A DNA stretch of 64,000 nucleotides, taken from the NCBI GenBank assembly GCA_965234335.1, contig OZ248454.1, positions 297,186 to 361,185 on the forward strand, given 5' to 3'. Below the pieces are notes generated by a model. The model saw nothing but the letters and a program-made list of their open reading frames with translations, was not told the origin of the DNA and searched no databases. Below, one piece after another: positions 7,048-15,165 of this stretch. Numbering within the stretch: the stretch's first letter is position 1; the number at the start of each line of letters is the position of its first letter. The translations under genes and the position numbers were made by a program. The stretch comes from Leadbetterella lacustris (GTDB lineage: Bacteria; Bacteroidota; Bacteroidia; Cytophagales; Spirosomataceae).

Positions 7048-8541
7048 CTATAGGACTGAAAGTGCTTTCTGTATTCTTGAAATTGACTTTTCTTTACCCA
7101 AAATCTCTACAGTCAACATCAAATCAGGCCCTTTGCCTTCACCAGTTAAGGCCAAACGCAAGGCTTGCATGATTTTACCGGGCTTGATGCCTTCTGCTTC
7201 TAAACCAGCAAAAAGTGCATCGTGAATGTCTGTTGAAATAAAATCAGAAACACCTTCAAGGATTTTAACTACAACTGGCATAGCAGTTTTGGCTAATTCA
7301 TCCCATTTTTTCTGCGATATTTCTTCGTCGTATGCTTTGATGTCCTCAAACAAATAAGGGACTTCCGCAATCATTTCTTTGGTGAAAGTCACACGCTCTT
7401 TCATTAATTTCACTATTTTTTCTGAAAGCGAAGAATCGTTTAAAGTAGCATTCAGTTCGCCAGCCAACCATGCATCGTCTTTCTGACGAAGATACATTTG
7501 ATTAAACCATTTGGCCTTGTTTACGTCAAACCTTGCACCTCCTTTGTGGATATTGTTGATATCAAAAGCAGCAATAAGTTCAGCTAAATTCATAATTTCT
7601 TGCTCTGTGCCCGGGTTCCAGCCCAAAAATGCCAAGAAGTTCACTACTGCGTCGGCATAATAACCGTCTTCTCTAAAGCCTCTTGAAATATCTCCTGTAG
7701 TTTTATCTTTCCACTCTAAAGGAAACACCGGAAAGTCTCCCAAAACACCATCTCTTTTACTCAACTTGCCGTTTCCCTCTGGTTTGAGCAATAAAGGCAA
7801 ATGTGCAAATTCTGGGGGATTCCAACCAAAGGCTCTATAAAGAAGCACATGCAGTGGAGCAGAAGGCAACCATTCTTCACCACGAATCACATGCGTGATT
7901 TTCATCAAATGATCATCGACTATATTGGCCAAATGATAAGTGGGCATACCGTCGGACTTCATCAAAATCTTGTCGTCAATGGTAGAAGAATGTACTACCA
8001 CCCAATCTCTCACGATATCTTTAAACCTGATTTCTTCTTTCAAAGGCACCTTCAAACGTATTACATGAGGCTCCCCGTTTTGCAATTTAGCAGTAACTTC
8101 ATCTGCCGATAAGGTCAATGAGTTTTTCATCTGCATCCTCGTCACTGAATTGTACGAAATATTATCTACTTTGGCTTCTTCCAAAGTTTTTCTCAACTCA
8201 TCCAACTCCTCCGAAGTATCAAAAGCATAATAAGCTTTGCCAGCATCTACCAATTGCTGAGCATATTTGCCATAAAGATCTTTTCTTTCTGATTGTTTAT
8301 AAGGCCCAAATTCTCCTCCCTGTTGTACACCCTCGTCAATCTTTATTCCTACCCATGCCAATGCCTCTTGGATGTATTCTTCAGCTCCTTCTACAAAACG
8401 AGTTTGGTCGGTATCTTCAATTCTCAAAATCATGGTTCCGCCCATTTTTTTGGCAAAAAGATAGTTGTAAAGGGCAGTACGAACACCACCGATATGTAAA
8501 GGCCCGGTTGGACTTGGAGCAAATCTTACTCTAACACTCAT
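7048..8541 (-). CDS. gltX: Glutamyl-tRNA synthetase
   Basis: A 497-residue class I aminoacyl-tRNA synthetase that charges tRNA-Glu in the cytoplasm. The start MSVRVRFAPSPTGPLHIGG carries the HIGH-type signature (HIGG). The KMSKS-type loop appears as KLSKRDG about 250 residues later. The C-terminal anticodon-binding domain ends with the usual GPDLM-type stretch. The frame is open 17 codons upstream, but the ATG at 8539-8541 places the conserved Rossmann strand at the N-terminus as in the family. The gene follows the methyltransferase by 61 bp and is closed by a terminator. Length is normal. Confidence 0.95.
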   Translation of the reverse strand: MSVRVRFAPSPTGPLHIGGVRTALYNYLFAKKMGGTMILRIEDTDQTRFVEGAEEYIQEALAWVGIKIDEGVQQGGEFGPYKQSERKDLYGKYAQQLVDAGKAYYAFDTSEELDELRKTLEEAKVDNISYNSVTRMQMKNSLTLSADEVTAKLQNGEPHVIRLKVPLKEEIRFKDIVRDWVVVHSSTIDDKILMKSDGMPTYHLANIVDDHLMKITHVIRGEEWLPSAPLHVLLYRAFGWNPPEFAHLPLLLKPEGNGKLSKRDGVLGDFPVFPLEWKDKTTGDISRGFREDGYYADAVVNFLAFLGWNPGTEQEIMNLAELIAAFDINNIHKGGARFDVNKAKWFNQMYLRQKDDAWLAGELNATLNDSSLSEKIVKLMKERVTFTKEMIAEVPYLFEDIKAYDEEISQKKWDELAKTAMPVVVKILEGVSDFISTDIHDALFAGLEAEGIKPGKIMQALRLALTGEGKGPDLMLTVEILGKEKSISRIQKALSVL

Positions 8542-8602
8542 AAAAAAAATTAAATTGGGATGCAAAAATAGCAAGCTATGAGCTAAAATCACCCGAAAAT
8601 CG

Positions 8603-9373
8603 TCATTTTTCTTTTTTAATGACTAAAAACAATGAACTGCCAAAAGGTGATTTTTTCAAGATTTTGCCTTCGATTCTACAGATATTGTAAAAGAAGTTGT
8701 TCATAAATTCAGATGGCATTTCTACATCCGATTTTATATTTCCTAAATTAACCAAATTGAGTTTCAATTTAAATTTTTGTACCAAACGAACCACTAAAAT
8801 CAAAGGAGAAAGAAATAAAGACCAATAATGGTGTTTTAAGATAGAAACGTCTTCTGCTTTAAACAAATAGGCTCTGAAATCTTTCAAAACGAAACGCTTT
8901 TTACTTCCTACAGCTATATCATGTGTACCTCTGAAAATCTCGAAAGCATTGTTATTGGTTATAAAAACGCCATTGGGTTTTAGAATATCTGTTATGGAAG
9001 AAATAGTTTTTTCAATAACTTCTTCCTCAAATTGATAAAGCACATCATCGGAAACGATGACATCAAAGCTTTCTTTTTCAAAAACTCCAGGCAGATTGGT
9101 GATATCAATTTTTTGAACATTCAGGCCACGGCTTTTAGAAAACGCCACCGCATCGTCGCTAAAGTCAAAGCCTTGAATATTTTTATATCCAGCAGCTTGT
9201 AATTTTAACATAAGGCCACCAGTGCCACAGCCTGCATCTAGAATTTTGATATACTTATCTCCTTCTGCAAAAAAATCAACCTCACTAATTACTTTTTCAT
9301 GAAGAGTCTTATACCACCAAAGTCTTTCTTCCACCGCAAACATTGCACGATATTCCTTGCTATTAATGAGCAT
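8603..9373 (-). CDS. Class I SAM-dependent methyltransferase
   Basis: A 256-residue methyltransferase. Residues about 44-54 hold the SAM-binding motif I (ILDAGCGTGG), followed by the acidic residue in GFDFS and a motif resembling post-I and IV (FDVIVSDDVLYQFEE). The aromatic start (EERLWWYK) is typical of small-molecule or lipid methyltransferases linked to cell-surface or quinone biosynthesis, but the substrate cannot be read from the sequence. It starts 2 bp after the cysE stop and is co-transcribed with it; this may be convenience rather than shared function. Confidence 0.75.
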   Translation of the reverse strand: MLINSKEYRAMFAVEERLWWYKTLHEKVISEVDFFAEGDKYIKILDAGCGTGGLMLKLQAAGYKNIQGFDFSDDAVAFSKSRGLNVQKIDITNLPGVFEKESFDVIVSDDVLYQFEEEVIEKTISSITDILKPNGVFITNNNAFEIFRGTHDIAVGSKKRFVLKDFRAYLFKAEDVSILKHHYWSLFLSPLILVVRLVQKFKLKLNLVNLGNIKSDVEMPSEFMNNFFYNICRIEGKILKKSPFGSSLFLVIKKEK

Positions 9374-9375
9374 AA

Positions 9376-10185
9376 TTATACTACTTCGTTCTCCACTACT
9401 TTAATTTCAGGCTTATGGTAAACCGTAGAATTGGCAGGCACCGACTTGGTTAACCAAACGTTACCGCCGATAATACTATTTTCACCAATAATTGTATTTC
9501 CTCCTAGAATGGTCGCTCCTGAATATATAACCACGTTGTCGTTGACAGTTGGATGACGCTTGGTGTTGGCCAATGCTTTATCAACACTCAAAGCACCTAA
9601 AGTAACTCCTTGATAAATTTTCACATGCTTACCTATAACGCAAGTTTCACCAATCACCACACCTGTACCGTGATCAATAAAGAAATATTCGTCAATTTCG
9701 GCTCCTGGGTGGATGTCTATACCTGTGCGTGAATGTGCGAATTCCGTGAGAATCCTTGGAATAAGATTAACTTCTAACTTGTGAAGTAAATTCGCCAACC
9801 GATAAATTGAAATCGCATAAAAGCCTGGGTAAGCTCTAGCAATTTCAAACTTGCTTTTTGCGGCTGGGTCACCCTCCATAATGGCATCTACATCTGTATT
9901 TAAAAGCCTGAAAAGCTCAGGGATAGATTCATTAAATACGTTTACTTTTTTGCTGATATCACAATCTTTACATTGATCGGTAGTTTCTAGCAAATGTTTT
10001 AGCTCGTTTCCGAGGTTCCAAAACTCCCCTTCTATTTCGTCTACACTTCTAAAAAACTCCTTGGCTTGCTCTGGATAAAGTAAGCGAATCACTTTTATAG
10101 CCCAAGAAGAAATATCTTTGGTAGAGGGTACCGCTTCGGTGTTCTGGTGTTTCTCGTAAATGTTTTTTAAAAAAGACTGATCCAT
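9376..10185 (-). CDS. cysE: Serine O-acetyltransferase
   Basis: A 269-residue enzyme that acetylates L-serine with acetyl-CoA, the first committed step of cysteine synthesis. The N-terminal helical domain is followed by hexapeptide repeats forming a left-handed beta-helix from about 155. Catalytic His-Asp candidates are visible in IDIHPGAEID (His159) and FFIDHGTGVVIGET (Asp171, His172). A longer C-terminal tail ends the protein, as in the EpsC-type enzymes of Bacteroidota. The product O-acetylserine is the substrate of the CysM-like enzyme encoded at 33703. The gene leads an operon with a methyltransferase. Confidence 0.9.
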   Translation of the reverse strand: MDQSFLKNIYEKHQNTEAVPSTKDISSWAIKVIRLLYPEQAKEFFRSVDEIEGEFWNLGNELKHLLETTDQCKDCDISKKVNVFNESIPELFRLLNTDVDAIMEGDPAAKSKFEIARAYPGFYAISIYRLANLLHKLEVNLIPRILTEFAHSRTGIDIHPGAEIDEYFFIDHGTGVVIGETCVIGKHVKIYQGVTLGALSVDKALANTKRHPTVNDNVVIYSGATILGGNTIIGENSIIGGNVWLTKSVPANSTVYHKPEIKVVENEVV

Positions 10186-10256
10186 GAAAATTTTTTTTTA
10201 TACTAACTAGCAATATATATGCCTGATTCAAATTTATTAACGCAAAAAACCGACCA

Positions 10257-10820
10257 TTAGGTCAATCTACGCTGAATTAATGTCTGAATCAACGAAAAAA
10301 GCTGATCGGGCTTGAGTGTTCGCCAGTTTTCTATTTGCAAAGTTCCGCCATAATTGATGTAATAATCGAGGCGAAATCTCGAAAACTCTGTCAGAATAAA
10401 ATCTCGGAAATTAAGGGCTACTATCCAGCCATCTTCCACATCCTCAAACCATTCTTCGTAATAATCGTCTTCGCCGCCATGAAATTGAAAAAGATTTTCT
10501 CCAATCAAGACAAAATGCTTAATACCCTGCTTCAGAAAAACATCCACAATGTTCCTTTTCAAATACATCACATCGTTGTGCAAGGTATCGTTCCATTCTC
10601 CAATGAGCTCAATTACAACATATTTCAAAGAATAATTAACCATCAAAACCTTCAAATACAGCGTTTCTGAACCTATTTCATCCCAATCTGGGTGCAAATA
10701 ATAACTGTAAACAGTATTGCGGTATTGATTAATTTCTTCTTTCTCAAAAAACGGACTTTTGGTGTCTTCATAAGGCAAATAATACTTTTGCCAATTATAA
10801 AAAGGTTCGATTTCGTGCAT
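10257..10820 (-). CDS. Conserved hypothetical protein, acidic/aromatic
   Basis: A 187-residue protein that I do not recognise. It is rich in Tyr, Trp, Asp and Glu (YEEWFEDVEDGW) with no signal peptide or membrane segment, so it is probably cytoplasmic. No catalytic motif stands out. It starts 53 bp from the divergently transcribed nuoD and lies 71 bp upstream of cysE on the same strand. Codon use looks like the neighbouring genes, supporting a real gene. Confidence 0.6.
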   Translation of the reverse strand: MHEIEPFYNWQKYYLPYEDTKSPFFEKEEINQYRNTVYSYYLHPDWDEIGSETLYLKVLMVNYSLKYVVIELIGEWNDTLHNDVMYLKRNIVDVFLKQGIKHFVLIGENLFQFHGGEDDYYEEWFEDVEDGWIVALNFRDFILTEFSRFRLDYYINYGGTLQIENWRTLKPDQLFSLIQTLIQRRLT

Positions 10821-10873
10821 TTTAAACTTGAATCTAGATTTTTGTTTTTATTTTTGGACCAGAAAAAATTTCG

Positions 10874-12088
10874 ATGCAAAAAATTCAATACAAATATAGA
10901 AGGGAAAACCTTAGTGAGTCTGAACCGACAAAATTTAATTATAAAAATCTTGCATCGGAAGAAATGCTCATCAACCTGGGGCCGCAGCACCCTTCTACGC
11001 ATGGCGTACTCAGAATTGAAGTTGTGACAGACGGCGAGCTCATCAAAGAAGTAGTGCCGCATTTGGGCTATTTGCACCGTTGTTTTGAAAAACACGCAGA
11101 GTCATTGCCTTTCAACCAAATCATCCCTTTTGTAGATAGACTAGACTACGTAGCGGCCATGAACTCCGAGCATGCCTATGTGATGGGTGTAGAAAAAATG
11201 CTGGGCATTGAGAATACCCTTCCGAAACGCATAGAGTACATCAGGGTTTTAGTAGCTGAGCTGAACAGAATTGCTTCACATTTTATAGCCATAGGAACTT
11301 ATGCGTTGGATATTGGTGCTCAAACACCCTTTTTGTGGTTAATACGCGACAGAGAATCTATCCAAAGACTATTGGAATGGGTTTCAGGGGCACGAATGCT
11401 ATATAATTATATTTGGGTAGGTGGTTTGTTTTACGATTTACCCCTCGGATTTGAGGAAAAATGCCTCGAATTTGTAAATTATGTTAAACCCAAACTCGAA
11501 GAACTCAAACAGATAATAATCGATAACCACATATTTATAAACCGTACAGCCAATGTTGGTGTTCTGCCAATGGACTTGGCCATCAATTATGGCTGCACCG
11601 GCCCTGTCTTGAGAGGTTCGGGTTTAAAATATGACTTGAGAAGAGTGGATGCCTATTCTGTTTATCCCGAGATAGAGTTTGATATTCCCATAGGCGAAGG
11701 GAAAATGGGCAAAACGGGTGACTGCTGGGATAGAAATTATGTACGATTGATGGAATGTTGGGAATCTATCCGAATTATAGAGCAATGCCTAGAAAAACTC
11801 ACCAAAGACCACAAACGCACCAGAGACTTTGACCCTCAGGCTTTTGTACCAAAAAAAATCAGGCCAGCAGCAATGGATTACTATGCCAGAGCCGAAAATC
11901 CAAAAGGGGAATTGGGCTTTTTCTTCAGAACGAACGGTAAAACTGACGTTCCGACCAGAGTAAAATGTAGGGCGTGTTCATTCAACAACCTCTCGGTTTT
12001 ACCTGAAATATCAAAAGGCTGGATGATTGCTGACCTAGTGGCGATTATTGGTTCTTTGGATTTTGTGATGGGCGAAGTCGATCGTTAA
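10874..12088 (+). CDS. nuoD: NADH-quinone oxidoreductase subunit D
   Basis: A 404-residue homologue of the 49-kDa subunit of respiratory complex I, which lines the quinone site at the membrane-facing end of the peripheral arm. The opening motif INLGPQHPSTHGVLR and the segment RLDYVAAMNSEHAY are characteristic, as is the C-terminal IIGSLDFVMGEVDR. No other nuo gene is adjacent: the gene stands alone between two minus-strand genes and overlaps the PspC gene by 4 bases at its end. The first ATG is used, although homologues often begin nearer residue 30. Confidence 0.93.
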   Translation: MQKIQYKYRRENLSESEPTKFNYKNLASEEMLINLGPQHPSTHGVLRIEVVTDGELIKEVVPHLGYLHRCFEKHAESLPFNQIIPFVDRLDYVAAMNSEHAYVMGVEKMLGIENTLPKRIEYIRVLVAELNRIASHFIAIGTYALDIGAQTPFLWLIRDRESIQRLLEWVSGARMLYNYIWVGGLFYDLPLGFEEKCLEFVNYVKPKLEELKQIIIDNHIFINRTANVGVLPMDLAINYGCTGPVLRGSGLKYDLRRVDAYSVYPEIEFDIPIGEGKMGKTGDCWDRNYVRLMECWESIRIIEQCLEKLTKDHKRTRDFDPQAFVPKKIRPAAMDYYARAENPKGELGFFFRTNGKTDVPTRVKCRACSFNNLSVLPEISKGWMIADLVAIIGSLDFVMGEVDR

Positions 12089-12306
12089 ATCTCCCAAATA
12101 CTGGAGCTGTTGGCACTTCTGACTTGATTTTTAATTTCCATCCAAAAAGCCAACACCAAATAAATAATCACCGGAGAGCCAAGGGTAAAAAACGATGCGT
12201 AAATAAAGTACATTCTTATACTTTTGGCGGAAAAATTCAGCTTTTCACCAATCTTACTACAAACACCAAAAAGATTGTTTTCCAGTATAAATTTAAACTT
12301 ATTCAT
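12085..12306 (-). CDS. PspC domain protein
   Basis: A 73-residue membrane protein with the complete short PspC domain (phage-shock protein C): GVCSKIGEKLN, then a hydrophobic helix ending GSPVIIYLVLAFWM. PspC proteins sense or signal envelope stress in enterobacteria. In Bacteroidota single-domain copies like this are common and their role is unclear. It overlaps the nuoD stop convergently. No psp operon is nearby. Confidence 0.75.
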   Translation of the reverse strand: MNKFKFILENNLFGVCSKIGEKLNFSAKSIRMYFIYASFFTLGSPVIIYLVLAFWMEIKNQVRSANSSSIWEI

Positions 12307-12392
12307 TAGGGTTTATTTTATTTTAGTCAGGCTATTATGTCAAATTTGAAAAAAAAAATTGAAACCTGCTAATTTTTAATCCAAAAAAGCAT

Positions 12393-13985
12393 TTAACCCC
12401 TTGAAATTACGGTATTCTGCGGTTCCCCACCCAAGTGATATGGATAATCGGTATTATAGTGAAGCCCTCTAGATTCCTTACGTTTTTGTGCCGAATGAAT
12501 CACCATTTGAGCACACAAAATCAAATTTCGAAGCTCGCAAAGTTTTACCGAAAGTTTGGTTTTTCTGTAAAACTCCTCAGTTTCTTCTTTAAGCATATTT
12601 AAGCGAGTCAGAGCACGCTCCAATCTGAAATCGGTTCTTACGATACCCACATAATCCGACATCATTCTTTGTAATTCCCGGGTATTGTGTGTGACCAAAA
12701 TCTCTTCATTAGATTGCACTGTTCCAAATTCGTTCCAATCTGGCACCTTTTCGTTGTACTCAACACCATCCAACTCATGAACAGCCACTTGAGATATTCG
12801 GTGACCAAAAACAGCAGCTTCGAGTAAGGAATTAGAAGCAAGTCGGTTGGCTCCATGCAATCCCGTAGATGAGCATTCTCCACAAGCAAACAGGTTGTTA
12901 ATATTCGTACGTCCGTTTTCGTCAACCAATATTCCTCCACACAAATAATGAGCAGCCGGAGTCACCGGAATCATGTTTTTAGAAATATCAATACCAAGGC
13001 TCAAACATTTCTCAAAAATATTGGGAAAATGCTCTAAAATCAATTCTTTGGGTTTGTGCGTAATATCTAAATAAACAAACTCTTCACCAGTTTTTTTCAT
13101 TTCGGCATCTATAGACCTAGCTACAATATCTCTCGGAGCCAAGGAACCTCGTTCGTCGTACTCATACATAAACTCCTTTCCTGATTTGTTTCTCAAAACA
13201 CCGCCTTCGCCTCTTACTGCTTCGGTAATCAAGAAACTCGGAAACGAACCAGGGTTGTGAAGAGATGTTGGGTGAAACTGCATCATCTCCATGTCTCTGA
13301 CCTTCCCTCCCGCTCGGTACACCATTGCTATACCATCGCCAGTAGCTATTACTGGATTGGTAGTGGCTGCGTAGATATGTCCGGCTCCGCCAGTAGCCAT
13401 CAAAGTATTTTTGGCCAATATAGTTTCTACCTCCCCTGAATTTACATTCAAGGCATATACACCGTAACAATCAATGTTTTCATTCAATGCCTGCCCCAGA
13501 TGGTGTTGTGTTATGATTTCAACTGCAAAGTAGTGCGTCAAAATTTCGATATTAGGGCTAGCCTTCACTTGTTCAAGCAAAGCCCTTTCTATTTCCCAGC
13601 CCGTTATGTCCTTATAGTGTAGAATTCTTTTTTCAGAATGTCCTCCTTCTCTAGTTAGATTATATTCGCCAGAATCTTCTTTGTCAAAATTGGCTCCGTA
13701 CGCTATAAGTTCATATATTCTATCCGGACCTTCGGTAACCACAATCTCTACGATTTTTTTGTCGCAAAGACCATCTCCAGCTATTAAGGTATCAGAAATA
13801 TGTTTTTCGAATGAATCAGTATTTGGGTCAAAAACTGTTGCTATACCTCCTTGAGCATATTTTGTATTGGTTTCATCCGCATTAACTTTAGTAAGAATAA
13901 GCACTTTGCCTTTCTTAGAGGCTTTCAATGCAAAACTCAAACCTGCAATACCTGAACCAATTACTAAAAAATCTACCTTTCTCAT
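12393..13985 (-). CDS. nadB: L-aspartate oxidase
   Basis: A 530-residue flavoprotein that oxidises L-aspartate to iminoaspartate for quinolinate and NAD synthesis. The N-terminus has the FAD-binding motif VIGSGIAGL. Other signatures are TKYAQGGIATVF, the active-site region REGGHSEKRILH and MQFHPTSL, and the C-terminal helical domain with RTDFRLERAL. The ATG at 13983-13985 is preferred; an in-frame TTG 12 bp upstream would add four residues. It follows kdsD by 26 bp and is probably co-transcribed. With nadE at 61475 the window covers two steps of the NAD pathway. Confidence 0.93.
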   Translation of the reverse strand: MRKVDFLVIGSGIAGLSFALKASKKGKVLILTKVNADETNTKYAQGGIATVFDPNTDSFEKHISDTLIAGDGLCDKKIVEIVVTEGPDRIYELIAYGANFDKEDSGEYNLTREGGHSEKRILHYKDITGWEIERALLEQVKASPNIEILTHYFAVEIITQHHLGQALNENIDCYGVYALNVNSGEVETILAKNTLMATGGAGHIYAATTNPVIATGDGIAMVYRAGGKVRDMEMMQFHPTSLHNPGSFPSFLITEAVRGEGGVLRNKSGKEFMYEYDERGSLAPRDIVARSIDAEMKKTGEEFVYLDITHKPKELILEHFPNIFEKCLSLGIDISKNMIPVTPAAHYLCGGILVDENGRTNINNLFACGECSSTGLHGANRLASNSLLEAAVFGHRISQVAVHELDGVEYNEKVPDWNEFGTVQSNEEILVTHNTRELQRMMSDYVGIVRTDFRLERALTRLNMLKEETEEFYRKTKLSVKLCELRNLILCAQMVIHSAQKRKESRGLHYNTDYPYHLGGEPQNTVISRG

Positions 13986-14011
13986 TCTTATTGTCAATAT
14001 TTTTATTGGCC

Positions 14012-14986
14012 TTAAACAAGTCCTTCTTTTAATAAATCATGTAAATGCACAAAACCTAGCACATTCTTCCCTTCCGAAACAACCAATTGAGTAATATTCA
14101 TGTCCTGCATTTTCAACAGAGCGTTCACTGCGAATTCGTCAGGATGAATAGTTTTGGGCGACACACCCATTATATCTTTGGCCTTGAGTGTTGAAAACTC
14201 CGCACCATTCTTTAACATTCTTCTCAAATCACCATCAGTGATGATTCCCACCAACTCGTCATTATGGTTTACTACTGCAGTAGAACCCAATCTCTTGGTG
14301 GTCATTTCCAGTATAACACTCTGAATTTCATCCCTTTCAAATACCTTCGGAAGTGCATTGCTAGGATAAATATCTGACACCCTCAAATAAAGTTTTTTAC
14401 CTAAACTACCGCCTGGATGAAATCTTGCAAACTCCTTCTTGGAAAAATCTCTTCCCTCAAGCAAACAAACGGCTAAAGCGTCGCCCAAAGCCAAAGCCAC
14501 AGTGGTGGAAGTTGTAGGTGCCAAATTGAGCGGACATGCTTCAGAATCTACATGAGCGTTGATGACATAATCAGAATTCTTGGCCAAATAGGATTCAATA
14601 TTCGAAACCAAGGCGATTATTTTATTACCCAGTCTTTTTAAAAGCGGCATCAAAACTTTAATTTCTGGTGTATTGCCGCTTTTAGACAAAAAAATGATAA
14701 TGTCTTCACCATCAATTATACCCAAATCGCCATGCATTGCATCTGTGGCATGCATAAACACAGCTTTTTGTCCAGTTGAGTTTAGCGTTGCGGATATTTT
14801 CTGGGCAATTATAGCACTTTTACCTATTCCAGTCAGTACAATTTTGCCTTTTGAGACCAAAATAGCGTGAACTATTTGTTCAAACTCAATATCTATTGTA
14901 CTAATCAAAGATTTAATTGCCTCCGATTCATCAGTTAGTACTTTTTTGGCAATTTCAATTATATTTTTTTCTATTTTCGTCTCCAC
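14012..14986 (-). CDS. kdsD: Arabinose-5-phosphate isomerase (KpsF/GutQ family)
   Basis: A 324-residue enzyme converting ribulose-5-phosphate to arabinose-5-phosphate, precursor of the KDO sugar of lipopolysaccharide. The N-terminal SIS domain shows LTGIGKSAIIAQK and MHGDLGII. Two CBS domains follow, about residues 200-320. The order SIS-CBS-CBS and the length are standard. The start codon is GTG (14984-14986); there is no ATG before the conserved core. It is divergent from recQ and upstream of nadB. Confidence 0.9.
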   Translation of the reverse strand: METKIEKNIIEIAKKVLTDESEAIKSLISTIDIEFEQIVHAILVSKGKIVLTGIGKSAIIAQKISATLNSTGQKAVFMHATDAMHGDLGIIDGEDIIIFLSKSGNTPEIKVLMPLLKRLGNKIIALVSNIESYLAKNSDYVINAHVDSEACPLNLAPTTSTTVALALGDALAVCLLEGRDFSKKEFARFHPGGSLGKKLYLRVSDIYPSNALPKVFERDEIQSVILEMTTKRLGSTAVVNHNDELVGIITDGDLRRMLKNGAEFSTLKAKDIMGVSPKTIHPDEFAVNALLKMQDMNITQLVVSEGKNVLGFVHLHDLLKEGLV

Positions 14987-15057
14987 TTTAAAAAAAGCGT
15001 TATTTGTGCTGCAAATATACGGCTTGTATTCCGTTTTTTTTTAGTGAAACAAAATAT

Positions 15058-15090
15058 TTGAGTTTAACAAAATCACAAAACATTCTTTGT
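15058..15090 (+). promoter_or_regulatory. Bacteroidota-type promoter candidate for recQ
   Basis: TTTG at 15058-15061 and ATTCTTTG at 15083-15090 are separated by 21 bp, near the TTTG / TAnnTTTG pattern of the phylum. The first two bases of the -7 box do not match, so it is only a candidate. The RecQ ATG lies 75 bp downstream. Confidence 0.3.
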
Positions 15091-15165
15091 ACATTAGCAT
15101 TAAGAATTTAATTCACCACGTCCGATTCGGCGTGCTTTAACATTTAATGATTTATAGAATTAGCT

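Noticed and set aside
8118..8534. 138-codon plus-strand frame opposite gltX
   Set aside because: It lies wholly within the gltX coding sequence; composition is that of a reverse shadow.
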